Of a stretch of 64,000 nt of DNA, positions 41,074-48,727 are shown one piece after another; the first letter of the stretch is position 1; each line of letters starts with the position of its first letter. A program made the position numbers and the translations under genes. The notes under the pieces are model-generated. The model was not told the DNA's origin. It saw nothing but the letters and a program-made list of their open reading frames with translations, and ran no database searches. This DNA comes from Mycolicibacterium austroafricanum (GTDB lineage Bacteria > Actinomycetota > Actinomycetes > Mycobacteriales > Mycobacteriaceae): positions 331,010 through 395,009 of the forward strand of contig NZ_HG964453.1 in assembly GCF_000612725.1 (NCBI RefSeq), given 5' to 3'.

Positions 41074-43668
41074 TCAGGACTTCTTCCTGATGAGCTTGGC
41101 CAGCTCATCGCGGTCGGCGACGTCGAGTTTGAAGCAGGCGCGGTACACATGCCCCTCCACCGTGCGGACCGACAGCACGAGCTGCTCGGCGATGTGCCGG
41201 TTGGACAGCCCGGCGGCAACCAGCTCGGCGATCTCACGCTCACGTGGCGTCAACGGCAGCGGTCGCGCCGCCGCCTTGATCGCCGGCGTGGTGGCGCCGC
41301 CGCACTTCTCGGCCAGGCGCAGCGCGTTGGCGCCCGATTCGTTGGTCCGGCGCCGGTCACCCGCGCTGTCGTGCAGCAGGGCGGCCTGCGCGGCCGCGTC
41401 CGCGGCGGACAACATCAGGCCGGCGCTCTCGAAGTCCGCGCTCACCACGTCCAGCGCCGCGGCGTCGCCGGCGGCGAACGCCGCCGCGTGGCGGGCCAGC
41501 AGGCCCACGACCGAGCCGTGCACCACCCCGGTGAGCTCCGCCAGGCGCGGCGCCGTGCTGCGGTCACCGAACCGCGTGGCGTGGTGCAGCGCCTCCGCTT
41601 CCAGGGCGTACTGGCCGGACTGGCGGGCTATTTCGGCGGCGGCCCTGGCCAGCTCGAGGGCGCGGCGCTCCATCCCCTTCGCCGCGGCGTACCAGGACCT
41701 GGAGATGAGCCGCTGCGGTTCGTGGATCGCCGCGGAGGGCCCCGAGTGCTCGGCGGCGTCGTTGAGGACCCGCTCGGCCTCGTCGGTCCGGCCCAGCGCG
41801 GCGTAGGCGCGCGCCAGCAGCAGCCGGCCGGGCAGCTGCCAGGGCAGCGAGGTCTCGGCGTTCAGCGCCGCCAGGGCCTGCTCGATGCAGGTCACGGCGT
41901 CCGGGAACTCACCCCTGGCCGTCGCCACCACCCCGGCCATGATCTTGGCGATCGCCCATGCCAGGAACTGGCCCACCGACGAGAAGTCCGCGTATTCCGC
42001 GGCCCGTCTGCCTGCCAGATCCAGCTCGCCCAGATGGGTCAGCGCCAGCACGTCGCAGTACCGCACCATCACCCGGATCATCCCGTCGGTCGGCTTCTGA
42101 TCCGCTCGGCAGCGTGCCGCGATCGGCTCGAACTCGTCGCCGCGGCCGGCGACGGGCATGGCCAGTCCGGCGGCGAACGCGGCGAACTCGACCGCCTGCC
42201 CGGGAGCCAGCGGGTTGTCCAGGACCTGAAGCGCCGCCGCGATGCCCTCGTCGATCCTGTTCTCGTGCACGGCCATCGCCGCGGCGGCGGCCTCGACGAA
42301 CAGCCTCAGCGACGGATGTGTCGTGCGCTCCCGCACCAGCGAGATCACCTCGTGGGCCCGTTCGACGTCGCCCATCGCCCAGAAGAGGTGGGACGCCCGC
42401 GGGGTACCCCAGCGGACGAGCTGCAGCTCGTCGAGGTCATCGGGGCTGAACCTGGCCAGAATCGCCTCCGCGGCGGCGGGCCGGCCCTGCCACAGCAGGG
42501 TGCGGGAGAGCAGCTCGGCCGCCTCGAGACTGCCGGTCCGGTCGAACGCCACCTTGGCCAGGCGTTGCCCGAGGGGCATGTTGAACAGGTAGATGGCGTC
42601 CTTGGTGGCGCTGATCAACAGGTCGATGTCGAGGAGTTGGTCGCTGTCGATCGACAACTGCGCCATCCGGATCCGGCTCGCGGCGGTGCTCAGTTCCCGG
42701 CGGCGCAGCAGTTCGACGAGCTGACCTTTGAGCCTGCGCTCGGTGGCGTGCCCGATTTTGTCGCGCACGACGTCGCCGACCAGGGGATGGCTGAAGCGGG
42801 CGTTGAGCACCGTGCCGTCCTGCTGAAACCGGATCAGGTCGCATGCCTCGGCGGCGTCGACCGCGTCGTCGCCGGCCAGTTCGGTCAGCGCGTGAATGTC
42901 GAGCGGCTCGCACAGCGCCAGCAGGCGCAGCGCATTGAGTACGTCGGGCCCGGCGTGGTCGAGGCGGTCCTGCAGCAGCGAGGCCAGGCCCGAAGGAACG
43001 GCGGTCGGGCCGCGCAGCTGCCAGACGTCGCCGACCTTCCTCAGGGTGCCCGCGTCGATCGACCCCTCCACCAGATGACGCAGGAACAGCGGATTACCGC
43101 CAGAAGACTCCCACATCAGGTCGGCGGACAGCCCCTCAAGTCGCCCGCCCACCACCGACTCGACCAGCCTGACGCTCTGCTCCTTGGAGAACGGCTGCAA
43201 CTCGATCCGGCGCAGATACCCGTCCTTCCACAGCGACGTCACCGCGTCGGGCACCGGCTCGCCGGAGCGGACGGTGGCCAGGATGCGGCCCGACTGGTCC
43301 ACCGCGATCTGGTGCAACAGGGTGGCCGACAGCTCGTCGAGCAGGTGCGCATCGTCCACGCCGACGACGCATTCACCCTGGGAGACAAGCGATTCCCGGG
43401 CAGAGGCGAGTAGGGCGGTGGCGTCGCGGGACACCGAGGTGCCGACGAGATGGGCGAAGACGCCCAGCGGGATGCTGCGCGACGACTGCGTCGAGGCCAC
43501 CCAGTGCACTTGGGAGCGCAGCGATCCGGCGACGGCGCGGGCCAGCGTCGTCTTACCGACGCCGGGGTCGCCGACGAGCACGACACCGCAGGATTCGTTA
43601 CCGGTCAGGGCAGATCGGACCGCACCGAACTCGGCAGGGCGATCGACGATCTGCCAAATCGGCGCCAT
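41074..43668 (-). CDS. LAL-type LuxR family ATP-dependent regulator
   Basis: An 864-residue large LuxR (MalT/LAL) regulator. The N-terminal AAA-type ATPase has Walker A GDPGVGKTT (residues 33-41) and Walker B VVGVDDAHLL. A long helical TPR-like middle follows, then a C-terminal LuxR helix-turn-helix (LTPREREIAELVAAGLSNRH to SVRTVEGHVYRACFKL). Such proteins activate transcription on sensing a metabolite in an ATP-dependent manner. Ligand and targets are unknown. It lies 77 bp downstream of the catalase-like gene on the same strand and is not part of this M. tuberculosis gene order, suggesting an insertion. Confidence 0.88.
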   Translation of the reverse strand: MAPIWQIVDRPAEFGAVRSALTGNESCGVVLVGDPGVGKTTLARAVAGSLRSQVHWVASTQSSRSIPLGVFAHLVGTSVSRDATALLASARESLVSQGECVVGVDDAHLLDELSATLLHQIAVDQSGRILATVRSGEPVPDAVTSLWKDGYLRRIELQPFSKEQSVRLVESVVGGRLEGLSADLMWESSGGNPLFLRHLVEGSIDAGTLRKVGDVWQLRGPTAVPSGLASLLQDRLDHAGPDVLNALRLLALCEPLDIHALTELAGDDAVDAAEACDLIRFQQDGTVLNARFSHPLVGDVVRDKIGHATERRLKGQLVELLRRRELSTAASRIRMAQLSIDSDQLLDIDLLISATKDAIYLFNMPLGQRLAKVAFDRTGSLEAAELLSRTLLWQGRPAAAEAILARFSPDDLDELQLVRWGTPRASHLFWAMGDVERAHEVISLVRERTTHPSLRLFVEAAAAAMAVHENRIDEGIAAALQVLDNPLAPGQAVEFAAFAAGLAMPVAGRGDEFEPIAARCRADQKPTDGMIRVMVRYCDVLALTHLGELDLAGRRAAEYADFSSVGQFLAWAIAKIMAGVVATARGEFPDAVTCIEQALAALNAETSLPWQLPGRLLLARAYAALGRTDEAERVLNDAAEHSGPSAAIHEPQRLISRSWYAAAKGMERRALELARAAAEIARQSGQYALEAEALHHATRFGDRSTAPRLAELTGVVHGSVVGLLARHAAAFAAGDAAALDVVSADFESAGLMLSAADAAAQAALLHDSAGDRRRTNESGANALRLAEKCGGATTPAIKAAARPLPLTPREREIAELVAAGLSNRHIAEQLVLSVRTVEGHVYRACFKLDVADRDELAKLIRKKS

Positions 43669-43745
43669 GCCGTGGAGTGTAGATCGCTGCGCGCGTCAAT
43701 TCTCGGCAATAACCAGGGCTTTCGCCGTAGTTGCGGCGTATTGCT

Positions 43746-44912
43746 TCACTGCGGAAACGCCGAAAGGTCGGCCGGCTCGAGATATTCGGCGCCGTTTGCC
43801 TCGTGCCGGAAGATGCTCGATTCCTCGTACACCCTTAGCTTGAGCCGGTTGATGCTGCCGAGCGGACGGTGCTCGTCGATGCCCCGCCACGAGTTGAACG
43901 TCAGCTCGTCGTCGCCGAAGTGCGCCAACGCGTCGCTGTGCGCAGTTTGCGGGGGATAGTGGATGACCGCCACCGGCTGGTAGGGGGAATCCGCCTCCGA
44001 CCACTCCACCGTGGCATCTTCGATCGGCATGTCGTCGGTGTTGGTGCACAACTGGGCGGAGACGACGTAATCGGCACCGTTGCTACGGAAGTGGTCTTTC
44101 ACCACTTTGGCCAGGGCCTCCGGGTCGTGGCGGGGGATCGTCGTCGAGATCAGATCCGTCACCGCCTTCGACGCGGGCGACACGCTCAGCTTTGCCACAT
44201 ATGCACCGAATCGGATCGGCGCCGCGGTGTAGAACGTCTGGCCCAGCACGTGATAGTTCGGATCGGCGAACACCCGCAGGTTTCTCGGCAGTTGCCGGCC
44301 GGCCAGCGTGGCGACCCGTCGGGCTCCGCGCAGCACCCTGTTGAGGAACATCATCCCGGCGTCGGGCAGGTGGGAGAGGAGCTTGGCGGTGCGCATGCCG
44401 GCGCCCGCATAGTGCGCGGCGTCGCGGAACAGGAACACCGGTTCGGTGACGAACACGAAGTCCTGGTTTGCGTCGGCACTGAACCTGTCACAGGCACGTC
44501 TACCCGACGGGCTGTGCACGCCGAGCACCTTCAGACCCAGCCCGCGCACCCCGCGCACCTGATCGGAGCGGATTGCGCCTGAGGTCGTCGAGATCCGGGC
44601 GATCACCGGATATGTCCTGCCCGGCTCGGCGAACATGCCCTGCCGGTACTGCACGGGCAGGTCTGCCCTGACGGTGAGTTCCCCCCGCAGGATGGCGCAG
44701 CTCTTGGAATGGGCGTCGCGCACGGCGTGGGGTTTGCCGTTGCGCCAGAGCCTGCGGTTCTTCTTGCTCTTGTCGTACTGATGTTCGTTGTTCTTGCGCA
44801 GCGCCTCGATCATGTCGGCGATCAGCGCGTCCTCGGCGGCCGGCCAGGCGGCAAGGTCCTCGTCGTAGTGCAGATAGCCGATGGCTGGAGTCGGCGTTCC
44901 CCCGTCGTTCAT
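43746..44912 (-). CDS. Catalase-family haem protein (short, catalase-related)
   Basis: A 388-residue member of the catalase superfamily, shorter than true catalases and lacking the full N-terminal arm. Visible catalase-like parts are the KPHAVRDAHSKSCAILRGEL start with its candidate distal His, PVIARISTTSGAIRSDQVRG, QDFVFVTEPVFLFRDA and the RLKLRVYEESSIFRHEANG end with a possible proximal Tyr. The minimal catalase-related group includes peroxide- or lipid-hydroperoxide-handling proteins. The substrate is unknown. It may share regulation with the LAL gene behind it. The 202 bp upstream to the HNH gene is a divergent promoter region without clear boxes. Confidence 0.75.
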   Translation of the reverse strand: MNDGGTPTPAIGYLHYDEDLAAWPAAEDALIADMIEALRKNNEHQYDKSKKNRRLWRNGKPHAVRDAHSKSCAILRGELTVRADLPVQYRQGMFAEPGRTYPVIARISTTSGAIRSDQVRGVRGLGLKVLGVHSPSGRRACDRFSADANQDFVFVTEPVFLFRDAAHYAGAGMRTAKLLSHLPDAGMMFLNRVLRGARRVATLAGRQLPRNLRVFADPNYHVLGQTFYTAAPIRFGAYVAKLSVSPASKAVTDLISTTIPRHDPEALAKVVKDHFRSNGADYVVSAQLCTNTDDMPIEDATVEWSEADSPYQPVAVIHYPPQTAHSDALAHFGDDELTFNSWRGIDEHRPLGSINRLKLRVYEESSIFRHEANGAEYLEPADLSAFPQ

Positions 44913-45114
44913 GCGACAAGTGTGGCCACCCCGGACGGGTCCGGCACAGGTAACGCGCTACCTGTCTTTTCCGCGCGCGCCCTCCGTGTTCCCTGGTGGA
45001 GACGGCGCGACGAGGCGGCCGGTCACGCGATGTTCATCGGACTGACCAGCGAACACTAGCGGAATTGCCGTGCGATCGACGGAAATCCGTGGTGGACTGT
45101 CCGTCGGAGGACGT

Positions 45115-45780
45115 ATGGCGCAGCGCAAGAATGGACGCGGCCACCGGCATCACCGGACCGCGGCGGGTACATCCGGGTCGACATCGGCCACAACCTCGCG
45201 CGCGCTGCACAGCGTGGCTCCCTCTGTCGACACCCTGACTCCGGCACCACAGGACGGATCGGTGTGGGGCCGCCGGCGTGTGCTGCTGCTGAACTCGACC
45301 TACGAACCGCTGACGGCCCTGCCGCTGCGCCGGGCCGTGATCATGCTGATGTGCGGCAAGGCCGACGTCGTCCACGACGATCCGGTGGGCCCGGTGATCC
45401 ACTCGGCGACACGGTCCATCGCCGTCCCGACCGTCATCCGGCTGCGCACCTTCGTCCGGGTGCCCTACCGGGCGCGCATCCCCATGACGCGGGCGGCGCT
45501 GATGCACCGCGACCGGTTCCGCTGCGCGTACTGCAGCGCCAAGGCCGACACCGTCGACCACGTCATCCCGCGCAGCCGCGGCGGTGCCCACTCGTGGGAG
45601 AACTGCGTCGCGGCGTGCTCGGCGTGCAATCACCGCAAGGCCGACCGGCTGCTCTCCGAACTGGGTTGGTCGCTGCACACCACGCCGCTGCCGCCGAAGG
45701 GGCAGCACTGGCGGCTGCTGTCCAGCGTCAAGGAACTCGATCCGGCCTGGGTGCGATATCTGGGTGAGGGAGCGGCCTGA
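45115..45780 (+). CDS. HNH endonuclease domain protein (Rv2469c-like)
   Basis: A 221-residue protein. A basic, low-complexity N-terminus precedes a conserved domain ([20 protein letters not shown]). The C-terminal HNH nuclease has a zinc-binding CAYC..CSAC pair and [18 protein letters not shown] with the catalytic His. Position and length match Rv2469c. The ATG at 45115 has GGAGG five bases upstream; an earlier in-frame GTG is less likely. The cellular role is unknown; the family is chromosomal and conserved rather than phage-borne. Confidence 0.82.
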   Translation: MAQRKNGRGHRHHRTAAGTSGSTSATTSRALHSVAPSVDTLTPAPQDGSVWGRRRVLLLNSTYEPLTALPLRRAVIMLMCGKADVVHDDPVGPVIHSATRSIAVPTVIRLRTFVRVPYRARIPMTRAALMHRDRFRCAYCSAKADTVDHVIPRSRGGAHSWENCVAACSACNHRKADRLLSELGWSLHTTPLPPKGQHWRLLSSVKELDPAWVRYLGEGAA

Positions 45781-45805
45781 CCGGGCCGTGGGATACGGTT
45801 TGCGC

Positions 45806-46039
45806 GTGAACTCAACAGCTCTTGTGCATGCAAGCTTTGTAGTCATACCGCTGGCGCTTGCCGGGCTTCTGTCGCTGTTCATCTTCACCAAGAAGGGCCC
45901 GCATCCCGCGACGTTCGACATGTCCGAGAAGTGGACGCACGAGCCCATCCTGTGGGCGGCTGACGAACCGGCGGATCACGGCCATGGCGGCCACGGTTCG
46001 CACCTGACCATCGGAGGTGGCGCAAGTGGCAAGTGGTGA
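45806..46039 (+). CDS. ctaJ: CtaJ-like subunit of aa3 cytochrome c oxidase
   Basis: A 77-residue single-pass membrane protein: one hydrophobic helix ([17 protein letters not shown]), the [21 protein letters not shown] segment and a His/Gly-rich tail. It resembles the small CtaJ subunit seen in the M. smegmatis III2-IV2 respiratory supercomplex and has the same neighbours (HNH gene upstream, DUF5130 gene downstream). The GTG at 45806 lies 6 bp after TACGGT, consistent with a leaderless message. The end overlaps the DUF5130 gene by 14 bp. The symbol rests on recognition from memory. Confidence 0.65.
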   Translation: MNSTALVHASFVVIPLALAGLLSLFIFTKKGPHPATFDMSEKWTHEPILWAADEPADHGHGGHGSHLTIGGGASGKW

Positions 46040-46502
46040 AGTGACGAGAGCAGGCACGCTCGAGCTGGCCGAACTGCCGCACGGATCGGCGATCACCTCC
46101 AGCGGACGGATCTCGGCGGTCACCGAGCCCGGTGTGCTGTCGGTGCAGTACCCGTTCCCGATCAAGGACCTGGTGGTTCTCGACAACGCGCTGAAGTACG
46201 GCTCCCGGGCAGCCAAGGCGCGGTTCGCCGTGTACATCGGTGACCTCGGCGCCGACACCGCGGCCACGGCCCGCGAGATCCTCGCGAAGGTTCCCACACC
46301 GGACAACGCCGTGCTGCTGGCCGTGTCGCCGGACCAGCGGGCGATCGAGGTCGTCTATGGGTCCGAGGTCAGGGGCCGCGGTATCGAGGAGGCCGCTCCG
46401 CTCGGCGTCTCCGCCGCCGCGGCGTCCTTCAAAGAGGGCAACCTGATCGACGGCCTGATCAGCGGTATCCGGGTGCTCTCCGCCGGCGTCTCGCCCCGCT
46501 GA
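46026..46502 (+). CDS. DUF5130 family protein (Rv2468c-like)
   Basis: A 158-residue protein with a conserved TPM-like fold pattern ([47 protein letters not shown]). It has no membrane segment. GGAGGTGG at 46013-46020 makes the GTG at 46026 the best start; it lies inside the 3' end of the ctaJ-like gene, so the two are coupled. Function unknown; the coupling suggests a link with oxidase or membrane biology. Confidence 0.72.
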   Translation: MASGEVTRAGTLELAELPHGSAITSSGRISAVTEPGVLSVQYPFPIKDLVVLDNALKYGSRAAKARFAVYIGDLGADTAATAREILAKVPTPDNAVLLAVSPDQRAIEVVYGSEVRGRGIEEAAPLGVSAAAASFKEGNLIDGLISGIRVLSAGVSPR

Positions 46503-46584
46503 CCCGTTCGCCGGCCCGCGCAAAAGGTGCACGGGACGGTCCGTAGCACGCCCTACGATCAATGGCGTGGAGGGACGCTGACCG

Positions 46585-47715
46585 GTGGCTGTGCTCGATG
46601 CCTTCATGGCGATCTGGTCCAAAGCGCGCGGGACTTTCGGTGACGGCGTGCCGCAGGACGGATCGGTCTATGACGCCAGTCCGGCGCTGACACGCCTGCA
46701 GGACGAGGTTCGCGGTGCCGCGCCGCGCGAGACATGGATCGGGTCGGCTTCGGACGGGTACGCATCGGCCAATGAACGGCACGCCTCGGTGCTGGGTGAG
46801 ACCGCCCTTCTGGACCGTCGGCTCCGCGCCGAAATCGACCGGTCGGCGGAGGTCGTCCGGGCCGGCAGGCGAGAATTGGATGCGGTGCGTCGGCGCGTGA
46901 GCGAGGCCGCCGCCGGTGTGCCGCCGACGCCGGAGGGTGAGAGCATGCTGTACCCGGCCATCAGCCGGGGCAGTGGCGAGATCGTCGACATCGTGCAACG
47001 CTCCCACACCGACCTGAACATGATCGCCGGTCGCATCGAGGCGATCGCGTCGGAGTACCAGGCGCTCGGCGAGGGCACAGAGCTCGGGGTGGGCGACGGC
47101 GCCGAGCCGGCGGGAGGCGCTGAGCCCGGCGATGAACCCCGACTTGCCGTGTCCAACGAGAACGAGCCATGGACCTATCCGTTCGATCCGCCCGCACCCC
47201 CGGACTCCGCGCCCGGGGGCGGCAGGTGGGAACTCGGCCAGGCTTACCCGCCGGGCCCGGGTGGCGGTCCTCCGATGGGGCCTATCCCGGCGCCGAAACC
47301 TTGGCATCGCAGTATCGATCCGCCGGTGAAAGGTGGTGGTTCGGGCTTGGAGGATGTTGTCACGCCCCCACCCAACGGTGTGGGTGTGAGGCCGCCGCTC
47401 GTCTTGCAGGAGTCTTATGAGTTCAGAGTGACTGGCGAGGGCTTTAGAGATGGTGACGGTCATCTACGGTGGATACAGCGCGACGGCAGCTGGTATCAGG
47501 CCCAGTGGATCGACTATGAGCTTGAGGCAAACCATCTACAGCAACTCACCGGCAACGTCTCTGTGCCGTTGGGAGACCATACCTGGGAGCCCATCGACAT
47601 CAAGGACATTTACCAACTGCAGGTGGACAACCCACGCCTAACCCTCTACATCCCGGATCCGTCTGGCAGCGTTCTCGAACTCGACCCTGATCGACCTGCG
47701 GCATCCGGACCGTGA
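46585..47715 (+). CDS. EspA/EspE-type ESX substrate with variable C-terminal domain
   Basis: A 376-residue protein. The first ~160 residues match the N-terminal domain of EspA/EspE-family ESX substrates: VLDAFMAIWSKARGTFGDG, then TWIGSASDGYASANERH with a WxG turn, followed by long helices. A Pro/Gly/Glu-rich linker follows. The last ~100 residues (from YEFRVTGEGFRDGDGHLRW) form an unrelated, strand-rich domain in visibly less GC-rich DNA. This modular build is that of secreted polymorphic effectors. The TACGAT box is at 46554-46559 and the GGAGGG ribosome site at 46569-46574. A membrane-anchored partner gene overlaps its stop. Toxic activity is inferred only. Confidence 0.7.
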   Translation: MAVLDAFMAIWSKARGTFGDGVPQDGSVYDASPALTRLQDEVRGAAPRETWIGSASDGYASANERHASVLGETALLDRRLRAEIDRSAEVVRAGRRELDAVRRRVSEAAAGVPPTPEGESMLYPAISRGSGEIVDIVQRSHTDLNMIAGRIEAIASEYQALGEGTELGVGDGAEPAGGAEPGDEPRLAVSNENEPWTYPFDPPAPPDSAPGGGRWELGQAYPPGPGGGPPMGPIPAPKPWHRSIDPPVKGGGSGLEDVVTPPPNGVGVRPPLVLQESYEFRVTGEGFRDGDGHLRWIQRDGSWYQAQWIDYELEANHLQQLTGNVSVPLGDHTWEPIDIKDIYQLQVDNPRLTLYIPDPSGSVLELDPDRPAASGP

Positions 47716-48197
47716 TGAATTTCAACGTCCTGCAGAGATCCGTTCGGGCGCGCTGGATCTGGATAGTGAGCATCACGGCTGTCTCAGCGGCGGCAGTGTT
47801 GGTGGCCGGGTGGCTCGCCGCGGAACCAGACTCTCCGGAGAGAAAGGCAGATTGCGTGATCGTCGCAGAGACTGTCCGCCGATGGCAGACAGCGGTAGCG
47901 GCTTTGACTCCGATTCAGGGGGCTACCGGGCCGAGTGACGAGTACGTCGACGAGCAATACACCCAGATGGCGACGATGGTGCAGACCGCCGCCGATTCTG
48001 TGACGACACCCGAGATCAAGAGCTACCTGACCGATTGGGCCGCAGCGGCAGATCGGCTCGCGATGTCTCAACTCGATGTCTCCGGTGGCGCCGAGCCCCC
48101 GGAGACGCCCGAGGAGATGCTTGAGGTGTTCACGCCGATCAATGACGCCGCGGGCGCCCTCGGCGAGCTCTGCCCCGACATGCCCTCGGCGGAATAG
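47712..48197 (+). CDS. Membrane-anchored hypothetical protein, possible immunity partner
   Basis: A 161-residue protein with one N-terminal transmembrane helix (WIWIVSITAVSAAAVLVAGW), then an extracytoplasmic helical domain with two cysteines (one near residue 50, one near the C-terminus). It starts at a GTG overlapping the stop of the ESX effector-like gene, or at the adjacent ATG at 47715, so it is co-translated. I do not recognise a family. Pairing with a modular secreted protein suggests an immunity or tethering role, but this is inference. Confidence 0.6.
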   Translation: MMNFNVLQRSVRARWIWIVSITAVSAAAVLVAGWLAAEPDSPERKADCVIVAETVRRWQTAVAALTPIQGATGPSDEYVDEQYTQMATMVQTAADSVTTPEIKSYLTDWAAAADRLAMSQLDVSGGAEPPETPEEMLEVFTPINDAAGALGELCPDMPSAE

Positions 48198-48213
48198 GGT
48201 TCCTGGTCGCCGA

Positions 48214-48585
48214 TCAGCTCTGATCCACAGCCCCGGCTTCTCGCTCGCCAACGAGCTCGGCGCGGATGCGGACATAGCGTTCGAGGAACAGCCGCTCGTC
48301 GAGGCGTTTACGCCGCAGCCAGCCGGTGACCTCGTCATTGCACTTGCTGGCATTGCAGGCCGCACAGGCCGGCACCACGTTGTCGACGGTGTAGCGGCCG
48401 CCCCGCGAAATGGCCATCACGCAGTCCCGCTGCATCGTGCCCGCGGTCTTGCCGCAATAGGCGCAGCCGTTCCACGCGGCCCTGATCGCAGCCCATTGCT
48501 CGTCGGTGAGGTCGTTGACGACGGCCGCGACCCGCCGCTTGCGTCGTCGCGCCGCGCGCGCCCTGCGACTGTTGTTGACCGCCAC
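48214..48585 (-). CDS. Small HNH endonuclease domain protein
   Basis: A 123-residue basic protein with an HNH-type zinc fold: CAYCGKTAGTMQRDCVMAIS, then TVDNVVPACAACNASK. The expected DH of the DH-x-x-P motif is replaced by DC. Nucleases of this size are often associated with phages or mobile DNA. The start is uncertain; I place it at a GTG (48585) where family-like sequence begins, since upstream codons run into the intergenic repeat. It is convergent with the partner gene of the ESX protein. Confidence 0.6.
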   Translation of the reverse strand: MAVNNSRRARAARRRKRRVAAVVNDLTDEQWAAIRAAWNGCAYCGKTAGTMQRDCVMAISRGGRYTVDNVVPACAACNASKCNDEVTGWLRRKRLDERLFLERYVRIRAELVGEREAGAVDQS

Positions 48586-48651
48586 CCCAAGAGCATGAGG
48601 TGTGAGCGTGCGTGAAATCGGCCAAGTCCCCGGTGTGTCGCCCGCAGACAC

Positions 48652-48717
48652 GCACGCTCGCACTGCAGTGGCCGCACGCTCGCACTGCAGTGGCCGCAGG
48701 CTCGCGCTGCAGTGGCC
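48652..48717. repeat. Three tandem 22-bp repeats
   Basis: Units at 48652-48673, 48674-48695 and 48696-48717. The first two are identical and the third differs at two bases. Each contains the palindromic core CTGCAG, flanked in the first two as CACTGCAGTG. They lie between the HNH gene start and the pepN stop codon and have no spacers, so they are not a CRISPR array. Confidence 0.85.
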
Positions 48718-48727
48718 GCAGGCCGGG

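Noticed and set aside
40843..43413. An 856-codon open frame on the plus strand opposite glbO and the LAL regulator
   Set aside because: Composition is the mirror of the regulator gene (Arg/Gly/Gln-rich without motifs), whereas the minus strand has intact ATPase and LuxR motifs.
48652..48717. CRISPR array or IS end
   Set aside because: Contiguous 22-bp units, no spacers, no transposase gene beside them.
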